Part shown: positions 1-8,915 of the stretch, piece by piece | How the letters are laid out: every line of letters begins with the position of its first letter | Numbering within the stretch: the first letter of the stretch is position 1 | DNA from: Paraburkholderia caledonica NBRC 102488 | Lineage (GTDB): Bacteria; Pseudomonadota; Gammaproteobacteria; Burkholderiales; Burkholderiaceae | NCBI RefSeq assembly: GCF_000685095.1 | Contig: NZ_BAYE01000030.1 | Coordinates: 1 to 61,374 of the forward strand | Direction of reading: 5' to 3' | Length of the DNA stretch: 61,374 nucleotides | Position numbers and translations under genes: made by a program | Notes under the pieces: generated by a model | Databases searched by the model: none | What the model was told of the DNA's origin: nothing | Seen by the model: the letters and a program-made list of their open reading frames with translations, nothing else

Positions 1-541
1 GAAATTGATGGATCGCGGCGCTCACCTCCAGTGCTTTACCGATCATTTACATGTGTGTGCCTGGCGGCCACTTTAACGATGAGTCGCGGCGCGGTTCCGC
101 TTCGTTGCTATTTTATGAAGGCTTGAAAGGATTATCCGCGATGAGCACCGACTCAATGCTGACCAGCGCATTACAAGCTTGTAATCTTCGCGTTCTCAGC
201 GCCATTGCTCGCTGCCGTCGATTCCGTCTTTGCACCCGCCGCTTACAAGGCTTTGACAGATCGGCACACTGCGGCGTCGTGAGCGGGCCGCACTGCATTG
301 CGTGGGCGCACCGCCGCACAGGCCCATCTGCCGAACGCAACGTCCAGGAAAACGTCATCGAGATAGTCCGACTGGCCCTGCGGCGCTTCGATACTGGCTT
401 GAGCAGGAAGTGCCTTCGCGATTCGGAGCTCACGCTGTAGTTGTCGATGTCCATCTGTGCTGGCTGTGATGGCATCGCGATAAGAATGGCTAACCCGCGG
501 CCTCGACGCATCGTCGGGGCACTGGAGTGGCAGGCGGCCAT
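1..541. other. gap without a recognisable gene
   Basis: Several short open frames cross this stretch on both strands. None has a ribosome site plus a protein sequence that I recognise, and they overlap one another, so I call no gene. It lies downstream of the minus-strand LysR gene and may hold the remnant of a neighbour cut by the window edge. Confidence 0.5.
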
Positions 542-1462
542 TCACCCAGGCACGAATGGGCTGAGTTGAGCCGCCGCTGCAAACATCCGCGTGAATTGAT
601 CCAGCGCGGGCAGCGTGTCGCGTCCGCTGCGCGTGATACGGTAGAACGAAAATTCCACTTCTGGCCGGATCACGTCGATGCGCACCTTATAGTGTCGGCA
701 GATGTGTTCGCAGAACGACGGCATGATCGCAACACCCAGCCCTTCGTGAGCCATCGCGACCGCGGTCTGCAAATGACCGACAACCGTACGCCGGCCCGCC
801 GTCACTTCTTCTTTCGACAAAGACGCTTCTATCAGCCGCTGCAACGGGTTGTCCTTTGGCAGGGTGATGAGCGGCAACCCTTCGAGCGCGCGCCATTGCA
901 CTCCGTCGCGCGGTACCTTGCCGATGCCATGCGCGCCTTCCATGGGCGACGAGACCACGACGAGCCGCGTCGGAAAGATAGGCACGCGGTCTATCCCCGA
1001 CAGCTGCGAGAAGAAGATGCCGTACGCCGCATCGAGATCGCCGTCCTCGACCATCTTTAGAAGCTCGCCGGGAGGACGGTCGACGAGTTCGATCTGTGCT
1101 TGCGGACTCGTCTCGGCGAAACGCGCAAGCACTTGCGGCATCAGACTCGCGGCGATCATCGGCGTGCAGCCGAGCAGCAGCGATGCCTGCTTCTGCCGGC
1201 CGAGCTCGTTGAGTTCGACAACGGATTTTTCAAGCGTGTCGACGATTTTCATCGCCGTTGGATAGAACAGGTGACCGGCCTCCGTGAGCGCAACCGTGCG
1301 TGTGGTGCGTTCGAACAGCCGGCAATCGAGCTGGGTCTCGAGCTCGCGGATGATCGCGCTCAGCGCCGCCTGACTCAGATGCAAGCTCTGCGCGGTCTTG
1401 GTGAAGCTCGACGCGTTCGCCACGCCGAGAAAGACCTTCAGTTGTTTCAGGGACAGATTCAT
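542..1462 (-). CDS. LysR-family transcriptional regulator
   Basis: A 306-residue DNA-binding regulator of usual LysR length. The N-terminal winged helix-turn-helix covers about residues 1-60 (MNLSLKQLKVFLGVA, then LSQAALSAIIRELE). The effector-binding domain runs from about 90 to 295. The ATG at 1462 is preceded by an AAGGA ribosome site. It is the last gene of the minus-strand catabolic run, 134 nt after the UbiD gene, so it may be co-transcribed or have its own promoter. LysR proteins usually bind a pathway intermediate and activate the linked operon. The obvious target is the dyad at 12091-12121, but that link is inference. The family call is sure; the ligand is unknown. Confidence 0.93.
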   Translation of the reverse strand: MNLSLKQLKVFLGVANASSFTKTAQSLHLSQAALSAIIRELETQLDCRLFERTTRTVALTEAGHLFYPTAMKIVDTLEKSVVELNELGRQKQASLLLGCTPMIAASLMPQVLARFAETSPQAQIELVDRPPGELLKMVEDGDLDAAYGIFFSQLSGIDRVPIFPTRLVVVSSPMEGAHGIGKVPRDGVQWRALEGLPLITLPKDNPLQRLIEASLSKEEVTAGRRTVVGHLQTAVAMAHEGLGVAIMPSFCEHICRHYKVRIDVIRPEVEFSFYRITRSGRDTLPALDQFTRMFAAAAQLSPFVPG

Positions 1463-1596
1463 GCGGCGGTCCTTTGGGAAGGCACGAGAGGGCTGCCGGG
1501 ATTCTATCGCCGCGCACGCGTGTCCGCGACCGGGACAACACCCGATCGCCCCTTACATGTACATGACAATGCGACGGCGTCGTTGCGCCGCGCCTG

Positions 1597-3162
1597 TCAT
1601 GCAAACGCGTATCGCCCTTCCTCGTCGCGGACGATGGCGCGCGTTACCGCCGTGTCTTCGAGCCAGCGCACGACCTCGCGGCCATCGCGCGTTCCTGTCG
1701 CGGACATGAGTTCGGTGAAACGCTTCGGACCGTGCTCGAGTGCGGCCTGCAGCGAATCGAAACGCGCGCCCGTCAGAGCGGGCGGCGTGGGAACGCGATG
1801 TTCGAGATCGCGCTGTTCGCCGGGGCGCAGCAGCGGCAGCGTCAGGTCGAAGCCGAGTTTGGCGGTGACCGTTGCGCCGGCGAGCGACGGGTCCAGCGGC
1901 ATCGCGCGCATGCCGCTATGCATCACCATATCGCGGTCTGCCTGGAAGCGCGTGGCGAGCGCCCAGTCCATCTGCTCGTCCGAGAAGATATCGATGTCGG
2001 GGTCGACCACGAAGACATGCTTGACGTTGGCAAGCGACGCGAACACGGCCGCGATGGCGTTGCGCGCTTCGCCCGGCACACGCTGTTGCATCGCGATCCG
2101 CACGTTGAACATGCCGCCCGTCGCGGGACTCGCGTACACCGCCCTGATCTCGCGCACGGCCGTTTCCAGCGCGCGCCATACGGTGACTTCGGTGCGCAGC
2201 GCGGCCAGTTGCGCGGTATCGGTGCACGCCATCGTGCGGCCGCCAATCGTGCAGGTCTGGAACACAGCGTCTTTCCGATGCGTGATCGCAGTCAGATGAA
2301 ACACCGGATTGGTCTTGATGCCGCCGTAATAGCCGAGGAATTCGCCATACGGTCCTTCGGGCTCCGCGTGGCCGCGTTCGTCGAGATAGCCTTCGAGAAT
2401 GAACTCCGCGTCGGCAGGTACCAGCAGATCGCTGGTGATGCATTTGACGACGCCCATCGGCGCGCCGCGCAACGCGGCAACGAGTTCGAGTTCGTCGGCG
2501 GGAATGCGCATCGTTGCGCCCACGTGATCGATGGGGTGCGTGCCGACGGCGAAAGCGATCGGCAGCCGCTCGCCGCGCTTCGAATGCGCGATCGAGATCG
2601 CGCGCAGATCGGACGGCGCCACGAGATCGACTCCGGCGGTGCGGCGCCCGCGCAGCATCAGCCGGCGAATGCCGACGTTAGTCCAGCCAGTGTCGGGGTC
2701 GACCGCGAAGTCGATCGACGCCGAGATATACGGCGCGCCGTCCAGATCGTGTTGCAGGTGAACGGGCAGCGCCGTGAAATCGCAAGCGTCGCCGGTCAGC
2801 ACCACTTGTTGAACGGGCGCCTGTTCGCGGCTCACTTCCACGAGCTTGCCCTTCGTGCGCAAACGGTCGCGCACGACTTCGAGCAACTGGTCGGGTGCCG
2901 TGCCGAACGCCTTGGCAAGGCGCGAGCGGCTCGCCGCCACGCTGCCCGCGAGCGACACGCTGCCGCCCGCCGGTTGCGCGAACCATACGGCGCGCGGATT
3001 GCCTTCCATGATGGCGGCGATATCGGCCAGATCGACGGGCTCACTGCGCCTCTCGAGTTCGGTTTCGTCGAGCGAGTCGAGAAAGCGGCGCAGCCGGAAA
3101 CGCTCCAGGTCGGGCAGTTCCGCGCCTTGCGCGGTGGAAGCGATGGTGGTCTTCGGTCTCAA
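1597..3162 (-). CDS. UbiD-family (prenylated-FMN) decarboxylase
   Basis: A 521-residue UbiD-family protein that should reversibly decarboxylate an aromatic, heteroaromatic or unsaturated acid using prenylated FMN. The open frame extends far upstream into the crotonase gene, but residues before 3162 are arginine-rich read-through. I chose a TTG at 3162 with AAGGA seven bases before it, which gives a normal family length starting RPKTTIAS. Family-typical stretches include GAPYISASIDFAVDPDTG and GPYGEFLGYYGG in the middle and a C-terminal VDPDIDIFSDEQMDWALATR. A UbiX gene at 12284-12862 can supply the cofactor. The substrate cannot be read from sequence; ubiquinone biosynthesis is unlikely given the catabolic neighbours. 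Confidence 0.9.
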   Translation of the reverse strand: MRPKTTIASTAQGAELPDLERFRLRRFLDSLDETELERRSEPVDLADIAAIMEGNPRAVWFAQPAGGSVSLAGSVAASRSRLAKAFGTAPDQLLEVVRDRLRTKGKLVEVSREQAPVQQVVLTGDACDFTALPVHLQHDLDGAPYISASIDFAVDPDTGWTNVGIRRLMLRGRRTAGVDLVAPSDLRAISIAHSKRGERLPIAFAVGTHPIDHVGATMRIPADELELVAALRGAPMGVVKCITSDLLVPADAEFILEGYLDERGHAEPEGPYGEFLGYYGGIKTNPVFHLTAITHRKDAVFQTCTIGGRTMACTDTAQLAALRTEVTVWRALETAVREIRAVYASPATGGMFNVRIAMQQRVPGEARNAIAAVFASLANVKHVFVVDPDIDIFSDEQMDWALATRFQADRDMVMHSGMRAMPLDPSLAGATVTAKLGFDLTLPLLRPGEQRDLEHRVPTPPALTGARFDSLQAALEHGPKRFTELMSATGTRDGREVVRWLEDTAVTRAIVRDEEGRYAFA

Positions 3163-3197
3163 TGTCGTGTCCTTGTGCGAGGGGCGGCGCGCGGCCC

Positions 3198-3923
3198 TCA
3201 GAAGCGGGCTGACAGCGCGGTGGCTGCAAGATGGGCGGCAAAGCCGCTCGAAGCCGCGGCGGGCATCTCCGGAGCGAGATGCAGGAACTGCTTGACCGCG
3301 CGCAGCGTGACGGCACTGCAGCCGAGCAGCGTTTCGGTCAGTGCCCCGGCTTCGGCGTCGAGCGAGGCAGACGCAACGACGCGGCTCACGAGCCCCGCCG
3401 CCAGCGCTTCCTGCGCGGAGAGCCGCGCGCGGCTCAGCACCATATGCGCAACTGTCTTGACTGGAACGCGTCCGATCAGCGCCGACATGACGAGCGTCGG
3501 CGGAATGTCGCGCTCCATCTCGGGGATCTGAAACACGGCGTCGTCGGCGGCAAGCGCGACATCGCAAACGCCCGCGAGCGCGCAGCCCACGCCGATCGCC
3601 TCGCCGCGCACGACGGACAGCACCGGCACACGCACCGCCTTCAGCGCATCGTAGAGCGCGAGCGGCGGCGCCGCGACGACGCGCCGCAGCGTTTCCGCCG
3701 ACGGCTTGGCGCCTGCCGGCGGCATGGGCGACTGGCGTCCTTTGCAGAAGTCCTTGCCGCTCGTGACAATGCGCACGAGCTTCGTGTCGTCGTCGATCGT
3801 GGTAATGGCGGCGATGATCGCATCGCTCATCGCCTGGTCGATCAGGTTGCCGTTCTCAGGACGGTCGAGCACCACGTCGAGCAACGCGCCCTCACGGCGG
3901 ATAGCCACGGATTCAGTTGACAT
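3198..3923 (-). CDS. enoyl-CoA hydratase/isomerase (crotonase) family protein
   Basis: A 241-residue crotonase-fold protein, slightly short for the family. The oxyanion-hole segment is around VVRGEAIGVGCALAGVCDVA (about 105-124), followed by FQIPEMERDIPP. The ATG at 3923 has AAGGAGG six bases upstream and overlaps the 3' end of the molybdopterin subunit gene by 11 nt, which indicates translational coupling. Crotonases act on acyl-CoA thioesters by hydration, isomerisation or C-C hydrolysis. No CoA ligase is visible in the run, so the substrate may be made elsewhere or the protein may act on a non-CoA compound. Family sure, reaction unknown. Confidence 0.88.
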   Translation of the reverse strand: MSTESVAIRREGALLDVVLDRPENGNLIDQAMSDAIIAAITTIDDDTKLVRIVTSGKDFCKGRQSPMPPAGAKPSAETLRRVVAAPPLALYDALKAVRVPVLSVVRGEAIGVGCALAGVCDVALAADDAVFQIPEMERDIPPTLVMSALIGRVPVKTVAHMVLSRARLSAQEALAAGLVSRVVASASLDAEAGALTETLLGCSAVTLRAVKQFLHLAPEMPAAASSGFAAHLAATALSARF

Positions 3924-6264
3924 GAGCGCCTCCTTGCGCGCGGTGTATGTATTCCCAGATCACCTTGGGCGTGGCCGGCATCGCCAGTTCGTCGCTGCCG
4001 TAGTCGCGCAGCGCGTCGGCCAGCGCGTTGAAGATGGTGGCCGTAGCCGGCGTGATGCCGCTTTCTCCACCGCCTTTCACGCGCAGCGGATTGCCCTGCG
4101 TCGGATCTTCCGTCAGTTCCACGTTGAGCGGCGGAATCACGCCGGCGCGCGGCACGCCGTAGTCCATGTAGGAGCCGGTCAACACCTGGCCTGTTTGGCG
4201 ATCCATGTAAAAGCCTTCCGAGAGCGCCTGGCCGATTCCCTGCGCGAGGCCGCCATGCACCTGGCCTTCGACGATCAGCGGATTGATCGGCTGCCCCACG
4301 TCGTCCACCGACGTGTAGTTCACCAGCTCGACCGCGCCGGTATCGGGGTCCACTTCGAGCTCGCAGACGGCCGCGCCGGTCGGATGGGCGGGCACGCGCG
4401 CGCTGACTTCCGCGTGGGCGTGCAGCTTTTTCGCCGACGGGTCGCCTGGCAGGCCGTCTTTCGCCACATGCTGCGCGATCTCGGCAAGGCTCACTCGCCG
4501 GCCGCTGGCGGGCGCCGTGAATTGCGCGTCGGCGAATTCGACGCTGGCCGCGTCCACATCGAGCAAGGCCGCGGCGACGCGCTTGCCGGCCGCAATGATC
4601 TGTTGCGCGGTATCCACGAGCAGCATGCCGCCCAGCCGCATCGTGCGGTCCGAGTGACTGCCGCCGCCGACGCTCACGAACGCGGTATCGCCCGTGCGCA
4701 GCTTGACGGCTTCCAGCGGCACGCCGAGATGATGCGCAACCACCTGCGCGAAAGTGGTTTCGTGTCCCTGGCCTGTCGACTGGGTGCCCGACACGATATC
4801 GATGCCGCCGTCGGCGCGCACCGTCAATTCGATGCGCTCACGCGGCGCACCCACCGGCGATTCGATGTAGTTCGCAAGGCCGATGCCGCGCAGCCGGCCC
4901 TGCGCGCGCGACTGCTCCCGGCGCTCCCCGAAACTGTCCCATTGCGCGAGCGTCAGCGCGCGCGCCATGTTGCGCGCAAAATCGCCGCTGTCGTACGTGA
5001 GACCCATCGGGCTGCGATACGGAAGGCTGTCTCGCGGCACAAGATTGCGACGGCGAATTTCCGCGCGATCGATACCTAAGCCAACGGCCGCAAGATCTAG
5101 CATACGTTCGATCACATGCGTCGCTTCGGGCCGGCCCGCGCCGCGATAAGGCGCCGTGGGCACGGTGTTGGTCAGTACCGCGCTTACATGCACGGCGGCC
5201 ACCGGCACGTCGTAGACGGTCGTCATGATGCGCGTGCCGTTCGACATCGGCACATACGAGACCGTGTGGGCGCCGACGTTGCCGATCCACTCGTTGTCGA
5301 TGGCGAGAATGCGGCCGTCTTTGGAAAAACCGATCGTCGAGCGGATGATCGCGTCGCGCCCCTGGTAGTCCGATAGAAACGCTTCGCTGCGATCGCTCGT
5401 CCATTTGACCGGGCGTCCAATGCGGCGCGCGGCCCATACGACGGCAAGCTGTTCGACATAGATAAACGAGCGCGGCCCGAAGCCGCCGCCGGTATCTGGG
5501 CACACCACGCGCACGTTCGCCGGCGGCACTTTCAGCGCCGCGGCGAGGCAAAGCTGCTGGCGCACCGCGCCCTGACTGCCGGAGATCAGCGTGTAGACGC
5601 CGGTTGCCGCGTCGTAAGCGCCGATTGCGCTGCGCGGCTCCATCTGGCAATTGACGAGCCGGCTGTGATGAAACTCGCGGCGCACGACATGATCCGCTTT
5701 GGCGATGATCTCGCGCGCGGCGTCACGATCGCCGATCTGGGTCTGGAAGCACAGATTGCCCGGCGCGCCATCCCAGAGTTGCGGCGCACCGTCCCGCATC
5801 GCGTCGTTGCCGTTGATCACGGCGTCGAGCACGTCGTAGTCCACGTCGATCAGTTCGGTCGCGTTGCGCGCCTGCAGCGGCGTCTGCGCGATCACCATGG
5901 CGATCGCTTCGCCCACATGGCGCACCCGGTCGACCGGCAACGGGAGATGGGGCTGATCGAAAATGAAGCCGGTCAGCGAGGTGAGGAAAGCCTTCTTCGT
6001 CGCGTCGATGGCATCGACGGGATTCGGCACATGGTCGACGCCCCGGAAGCCGTCGTCGAGATAATCCTGGCCCACCAGTACCGCGATCACGCCCGGCGCT
6101 TCGCGGGCAGCGGCGATGTCGATCGAACGCAGCACGGCGTGCGCATGGGGGGAGCGCAGAAACGCCGCATGCAGCTGTGCGTCGACGTGAACATCGTCTG
6201 TGTACTGGCCGTTGCCGGTGACGAAGCGCTGGTCTTCGACGCGAGGTATCGGTTTGCCGATCAT
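3913..6264 (-). CDS. molybdenum hydroxylase large (Mo-cytosine-dinucleotide) subunit, xanthine dehydrogenase family
   Basis: A 783-residue catalytic subunit that hydroxylates a carbon, often on a heteroaromatic ring, with water as oxygen donor. The open frame continues upstream, but the ATG at 6264 (MIGKPIPRVEDQRFVTG) overlaps the stop of the 2Fe-2S subunit as ATGA and matches family starts. GGGFG lies near residue 259. The active-site loop is PYRGAGR at about 372-378, as in form II CoxL-like enzymes rather than true CO dehydrogenase, whose loop carries the selenated cysteine. A C-terminal GGGESG holds the expected catalytic glutamate. With the 2Fe-2S and FAD subunits it forms a three-gene enzyme. 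Substrate unknown. Confidence 0.93.
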   Translation of the reverse strand: MIGKPIPRVEDQRFVTGNGQYTDDVHVDAQLHAAFLRSPHAHAVLRSIDIAAAREAPGVIAVLVGQDYLDDGFRGVDHVPNPVDAIDATKKAFLTSLTGFIFDQPHLPLPVDRVRHVGEAIAMVIAQTPLQARNATELIDVDYDVLDAVINGNDAMRDGAPQLWDGAPGNLCFQTQIGDRDAAREIIAKADHVVRREFHHSRLVNCQMEPRSAIGAYDAATGVYTLISGSQGAVRQQLCLAAALKVPPANVRVVCPDTGGGFGPRSFIYVEQLAVVWAARRIGRPVKWTSDRSEAFLSDYQGRDAIIRSTIGFSKDGRILAIDNEWIGNVGAHTVSYVPMSNGTRIMTTVYDVPVAAVHVSAVLTNTVPTAPYRGAGRPEATHVIERMLDLAAVGLGIDRAEIRRRNLVPRDSLPYRSPMGLTYDSGDFARNMARALTLAQWDSFGERREQSRAQGRLRGIGLANYIESPVGAPRERIELTVRADGGIDIVSGTQSTGQGHETTFAQVVAHHLGVPLEAVKLRTGDTAFVSVGGGSHSDRTMRLGGMLLVDTAQQIIAAGKRVAAALLDVDAASVEFADAQFTAPASGRRVSLAEIAQHVAKDGLPGDPSAKKLHAHAEVSARVPAHPTGAAVCELEVDPDTGAVELVNYTSVDDVGQPINPLIVEGQVHGGLAQGIGQALSEGFYMDRQTGQVLTGSYMDYGVPRAGVIPPLNVELTEDPTQGNPLRVKGGGESGITPATATIFNALADALRDYGSDELAMPATPKVIWEYIHRAQGGAHVN

Positions 6265-6770
6265 GACGTGCGAGCCCCCGTCTTGGCGAACGGTGCATCC
6301 GGATACATCTCGCGAGCCGCGTGGCGAACCGCCTCGATGATGTTCACATAACCCGTGCAGCGGCAGATGTTGCCCTCCAGCGCATGAGCGATGTTCGCCT
6401 GATCGAGCGCCGGCTCTTCGCGCAGATAGAAAGCGCTCGCCATGATCATGCCCGGCGTGCAAAAGCCGCATTGCAGACCGTGGCATTGAACGAAAGCAGC
6501 CTGCACCGGGTGCAGCTTGCCGCCGCACCTTGCGTTGAGACCCTCGACGGTGACAACCTGGCCGCCGCTCGCCTGCGCTGCCAGCACGGTGCACGACTTG
6601 ACGGCCTCACCGTCGAGAAGCACGGTGCACGCGCCGCACTGGCTCGTATCGCAACCGACGTGGGTGCCCGTGAGGCGCAACTGCTCGCGCAGGAACTCGA
6701 CCAGCAGCGTGTTGTCGGGCACGTCGCGCGCGACATCCGCGCCGTTCACCTGCAATTGGACATCAACCAT
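6261..6770 (-). CDS. molybdenum hydroxylase small (2Fe-2S)2 subunit
   Basis: A 169-residue electron-transfer subunit, CoxS/NicA-like. The N-terminal plant-type ferredoxin cluster uses C40, C45, C48 (CDTSQCGAC) and C60. The C-terminal helical domain carries the second cluster with C101, C104 (QCGFCTPGM) and C136, C138 (NICRCTGY). All eight cysteines are present, so the subunit looks functional. Its TGA overlaps the ATG of the large subunit by 4 nt. It passes electrons from the molybdenum site to the FAD subunit encoded at 7283-8086. Confidence 0.95.
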   Translation of the reverse strand: MVDVQLQVNGADVARDVPDNTLLVEFLREQLRLTGTHVGCDTSQCGACTVLLDGEAVKSCTVLAAQASGGQVVTVEGLNARCGGKLHPVQAAFVQCHGLQCGFCTPGMIMASAFYLREEPALDQANIAHALEGNICRCTGYVNIIEAVRHAAREMYPDAPFAKTGARTS

Positions 6771-6798
6771 GATTCACCTGTGTTTCCGGTTCTTGCGC

Positions 6799-7257
6799 TC
6801 ATTGCGCGGCCTGGCTCGCTGCGCTCAGCGTCGCGTTGAAGCGTTTGAAGAATTCGGCGGCGAGCTTGTTCGCCACGGAAGTGACAAGCCGCGAGCCGAT
6901 CTGCGCAAGCTTGCCGCCGACCTGCGCGTCGGCCACGTAGGTCAGCAGCGTGCCGTCTTCGGCATCGGCGAGCGTCACGGTCGCGGTCATCTTGCCGAAG
7001 CCCGCGATACCGCCTTCGCCCTGGCCTACGATCCGGTAGCCGCTCGGCGCATCGCGATCCGACAGTTCGAGCGTGCCCTTGAAGCGCGCCTTGACAGGGC
7101 CGACCGACGCCACCACCACCGCCTTGTAGCGGTCTTCGCTTTCCGCCTCGAACGACTCGCAACCAGGAATGCATTCCTGCAGCACGGCTGCGTCGTTGAG
7201 TCCTTGCCAGACCTGTTCGCGCGATGCCGCGATGGTCTGCGATCCAGTAAATTCCAT
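6799..7257 (-). CDS. CoxG-like SRPBCC protein (molybdenum hydroxylase accessory)
   Basis: A 152-residue START/SRPBCC-fold protein of the CoxG (CO dehydrogenase subunit G) family, recognisable from MEFTGSQTIAASREQVWQGL and ECIPGCESFE. The ATG at 7257 follows a GAGACAAG-type ribosome site. A longer frame exists, but its extra twelve residues overlap the upstream gene. CoxG proteins help assemble, or attach to the membrane, molybdenum hydroxylases of the CoxMSL type. The gene sits between the FAD and 2Fe-2S subunit genes with gaps of 25 and 28 nt, which supports that role. It is not itself a catalytic subunit. Confidence 0.88.
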   Translation of the reverse strand: MEFTGSQTIAASREQVWQGLNDAAVLQECIPGCESFEAESEDRYKAVVVASVGPVKARFKGTLELSDRDAPSGYRIVGQGEGGIAGFGKMTATVTLADAEDGTLLTYVADAQVGGKLAQIGSRLVTSVANKLAAEFFKRFNATLSAASQAAQ

Positions 7258-7282
7258 TCTTGTCTCCTCGATGAGCGCGCGC

Positions 7283-8086
7283 CTACGACGCAATCAGCGC
7301 CTGCAGCGCGCGGCGGGTATAGGTTTCGATCAGATGAGCGCGATACGGCGCGGACGCGTTGTCGTCGTCGGGGAGCGTATCGCGGTCGATGGCTGTCGAC
7401 GCGAGCGCCGCGTGCGAAAGGTCCTGCTGCAACGCATTTTCCGCATCGAACCAGCGGAACACCGACGCGCCCGCGCCCGTCACGGCGACGCGGATTGCAT
7501 CGTCGTACTGGGCGATGAACACACCGGCCACCGCGTACCCGGACGCGGGATGCCGGTACTTGGCGTAGGCCGCGCGCACCGGAATCGCAAATTCGATCGC
7601 GGTCACGAGTTCGTCCGCGTGCAGCGCGGTCTCGAATGTATCCACGAAGAATTCGTCGGCGGGAATGCGCCGTTGCGACGACGTGACGACGTGCGCGTTC
7701 AGACCCAGCACCGCGGCGGGGTAGTCGGCGGCAGGATCGTTGTTGGCGACCGAGCCGCCCATCGTGCCGCGGTTGCGCACCTGCGGATCGGCGATAACGC
7801 CAGCCAGGCTTGAAAGCGCCGGAATCGCGCCGCGCACGACGCTCGACGCCGCAACCTCGGCGTGTCTGGTCAGCGCGCCAATGCGTAGAACGCTGCCGCG
7901 CACTTCAATGCCACGGAGCGCGTCGATCCGCGTGAGATCGATCAGATGCGAGGGCGCGGCGAGGCGCTGCTTGAGGGTGGGAATCAGCGTCATGCCGCCA
8001 GACAGCGGCCGCGCTTCTTCATGCTCGCGCAGCCAGCCGACGGCTTCGTCAAGCGATGCGGCGCGCAGATAGGTGGTCTCGTACAT
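7283..8086 (-). CDS. molybdenum hydroxylase FAD-binding subunit (CoxM-like)
   Basis: A 267-residue FAD-binding medium subunit. FAD contacts are visible as RPLSGGMTLIPTLKQ near residue 27 and IADPQVRNRGTMGGSVANNDPAADYPA near 97-124, both hallmarks of the CoxM/NdhF group. A C-terminal CO_deh_flav_C-like domain follows. The ATG at 8086 has a GGAGA site upstream. It receives electrons from the 2Fe-2S subunit and passes them to an external acceptor. Gene order FAD subunit, CoxG, 2Fe-2S, Mo subunit is unusual relative to coxMSL but contains every part needed. Confidence 0.93.
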   Translation of the reverse strand: MYETTYLRAASLDEAVGWLREHEEARPLSGGMTLIPTLKQRLAAPSHLIDLTRIDALRGIEVRGSVLRIGALTRHAEVAASSVVRGAIPALSSLAGVIADPQVRNRGTMGGSVANNDPAADYPAAVLGLNAHVVTSSQRRIPADEFFVDTFETALHADELVTAIEFAIPVRAAYAKYRHPASGYAVAGVFIAQYDDAIRVAVTGAGASVFRWFDAENALQQDLSHAALASTAIDRDTLPDDDNASAPYRAHLIETYTRRALQALIAS

Positions 8087-8147
8087 GGTGTCTCCTGCAT
8101 CGCGCGCGTTGTGTTGGCGCGCGTGCCTGACTGCTGAACGCGGTCCG

Positions 8148-8912
8148 TTAAGGCTCCGAGAGCCAGTTTTCGAGTGCGGTAGCCAGCGCCACCGGCACTT
8201 CGTTCATTGCGTAATGCCCTGCATTGGTCAATGTTTCCACGGTGGCATTCGGATACCAGGTCAGCCACGTGCGCGCCGTCAGCTCCGCCGTGATCGCCGG
8301 ATCGTGTTCGCCCACGAAGAGTTTGACCGGCGTCGGATTGCCTTCCACTTGTGCGGCAAAGCCGCCGGTGGCCCAATGCGGAAGATAGGCCGCGAAAGCC
8401 TCGCGGCGCGATTCGCGCTCCGATTGCTGAGCGAGGTGCGCGCTCCATCGTGCGGCGAGCCGGCTGCCCGTCGAAAAATGGATGATGCCCGCGCGCTTCG
8501 CCACGTCGCCGATTGCGGCGGCAAACATCGCGAGACGGGTGTCGTCCATGCGCGAGCCGCACGCGGGAACGGCCGACACCCCCGCCATCTTCACGATGCG
8601 GCTGGGCGCCGCCAGCATTACCCGCTGCATCGCCATGCCGCCCATCGAGTGGCCGATCAGGCTGAAGCGCTGCCAGTCGAGATGGTCCGCGAGCGCAAGT
8701 ACGTCGCTTGCCACTTCGTCGAAGGTGAATTCGCCGTCTTTGTCGCGCGAAAGGCCGTAGCCGCGATAGTCGAAGAACGCGTAGCTGAAGCGCTCAGGAT
8801 CGAGTGCGGGCGTGAGCGCGTTCCAGTCGGCCGAACTGCCGAACCAGCCGTTCAGCGCGATGACTTTATGCGGACCGCCGCCGAACTGCGCGAAGCCGTT
8901 GAGCGTCATCAT
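8148..8912 (-). CDS. alpha/beta-fold hydrolase
   Basis: A 254-residue alpha/beta hydrolase. The nucleophile elbow is GHSMGG (serine about 89), with the acid in VGEHDPAIT and the histidine in NAGHYAMNE. An NGWFGSS motif replaces the usual HG oxyanion segment. It begins 3 nt after the fumarylacetoacetase stop, so it is in the same transcript. In ring-cleavage pathways such enzymes hydrolyse C-C bonds, enol lactones, esters or formamides (NicD in nicotinate degradation is one example). The exact bond cleaved here is unknown. Confidence 0.88.
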   Translation of the reverse strand: MMTLNGFAQFGGGPHKVIALNGWFGSSADWNALTPALDPERFSYAFFDYRGYGLSRDKDGEFTFDEVASDVLALADHLDWQRFSLIGHSMGGMAMQRVMLAAPSRIVKMAGVSAVPACGSRMDDTRLAMFAAAIGDVAKRAGIIHFSTGSRLAARWSAHLAQQSERESRREAFAAYLPHWATGGFAAQVEGNPTPVKLFVGEHDPAITAELTARTWLTWYPNATVETLTNAGHYAMNEVPVALATALENWLSEP

Positions 8913-8915
8913 GGT

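Noticed and set aside
1732..3531. A 599-codon plus-strand open frame opposite the UbiD and crotonase genes
   Set aside because: It is a GC-rich antisense shadow with arginine/histidine-rich sequence, no family match and no ribosome site; the minus strand encodes clear UbiD and crotonase proteins.
3163..3567. Upstream extension of the UbiD frame
   Set aside because: It lies inside the crotonase gene in another frame and reads as arginine-rich noise; a TTG with AAGGA at 3162 gives the usual family length.
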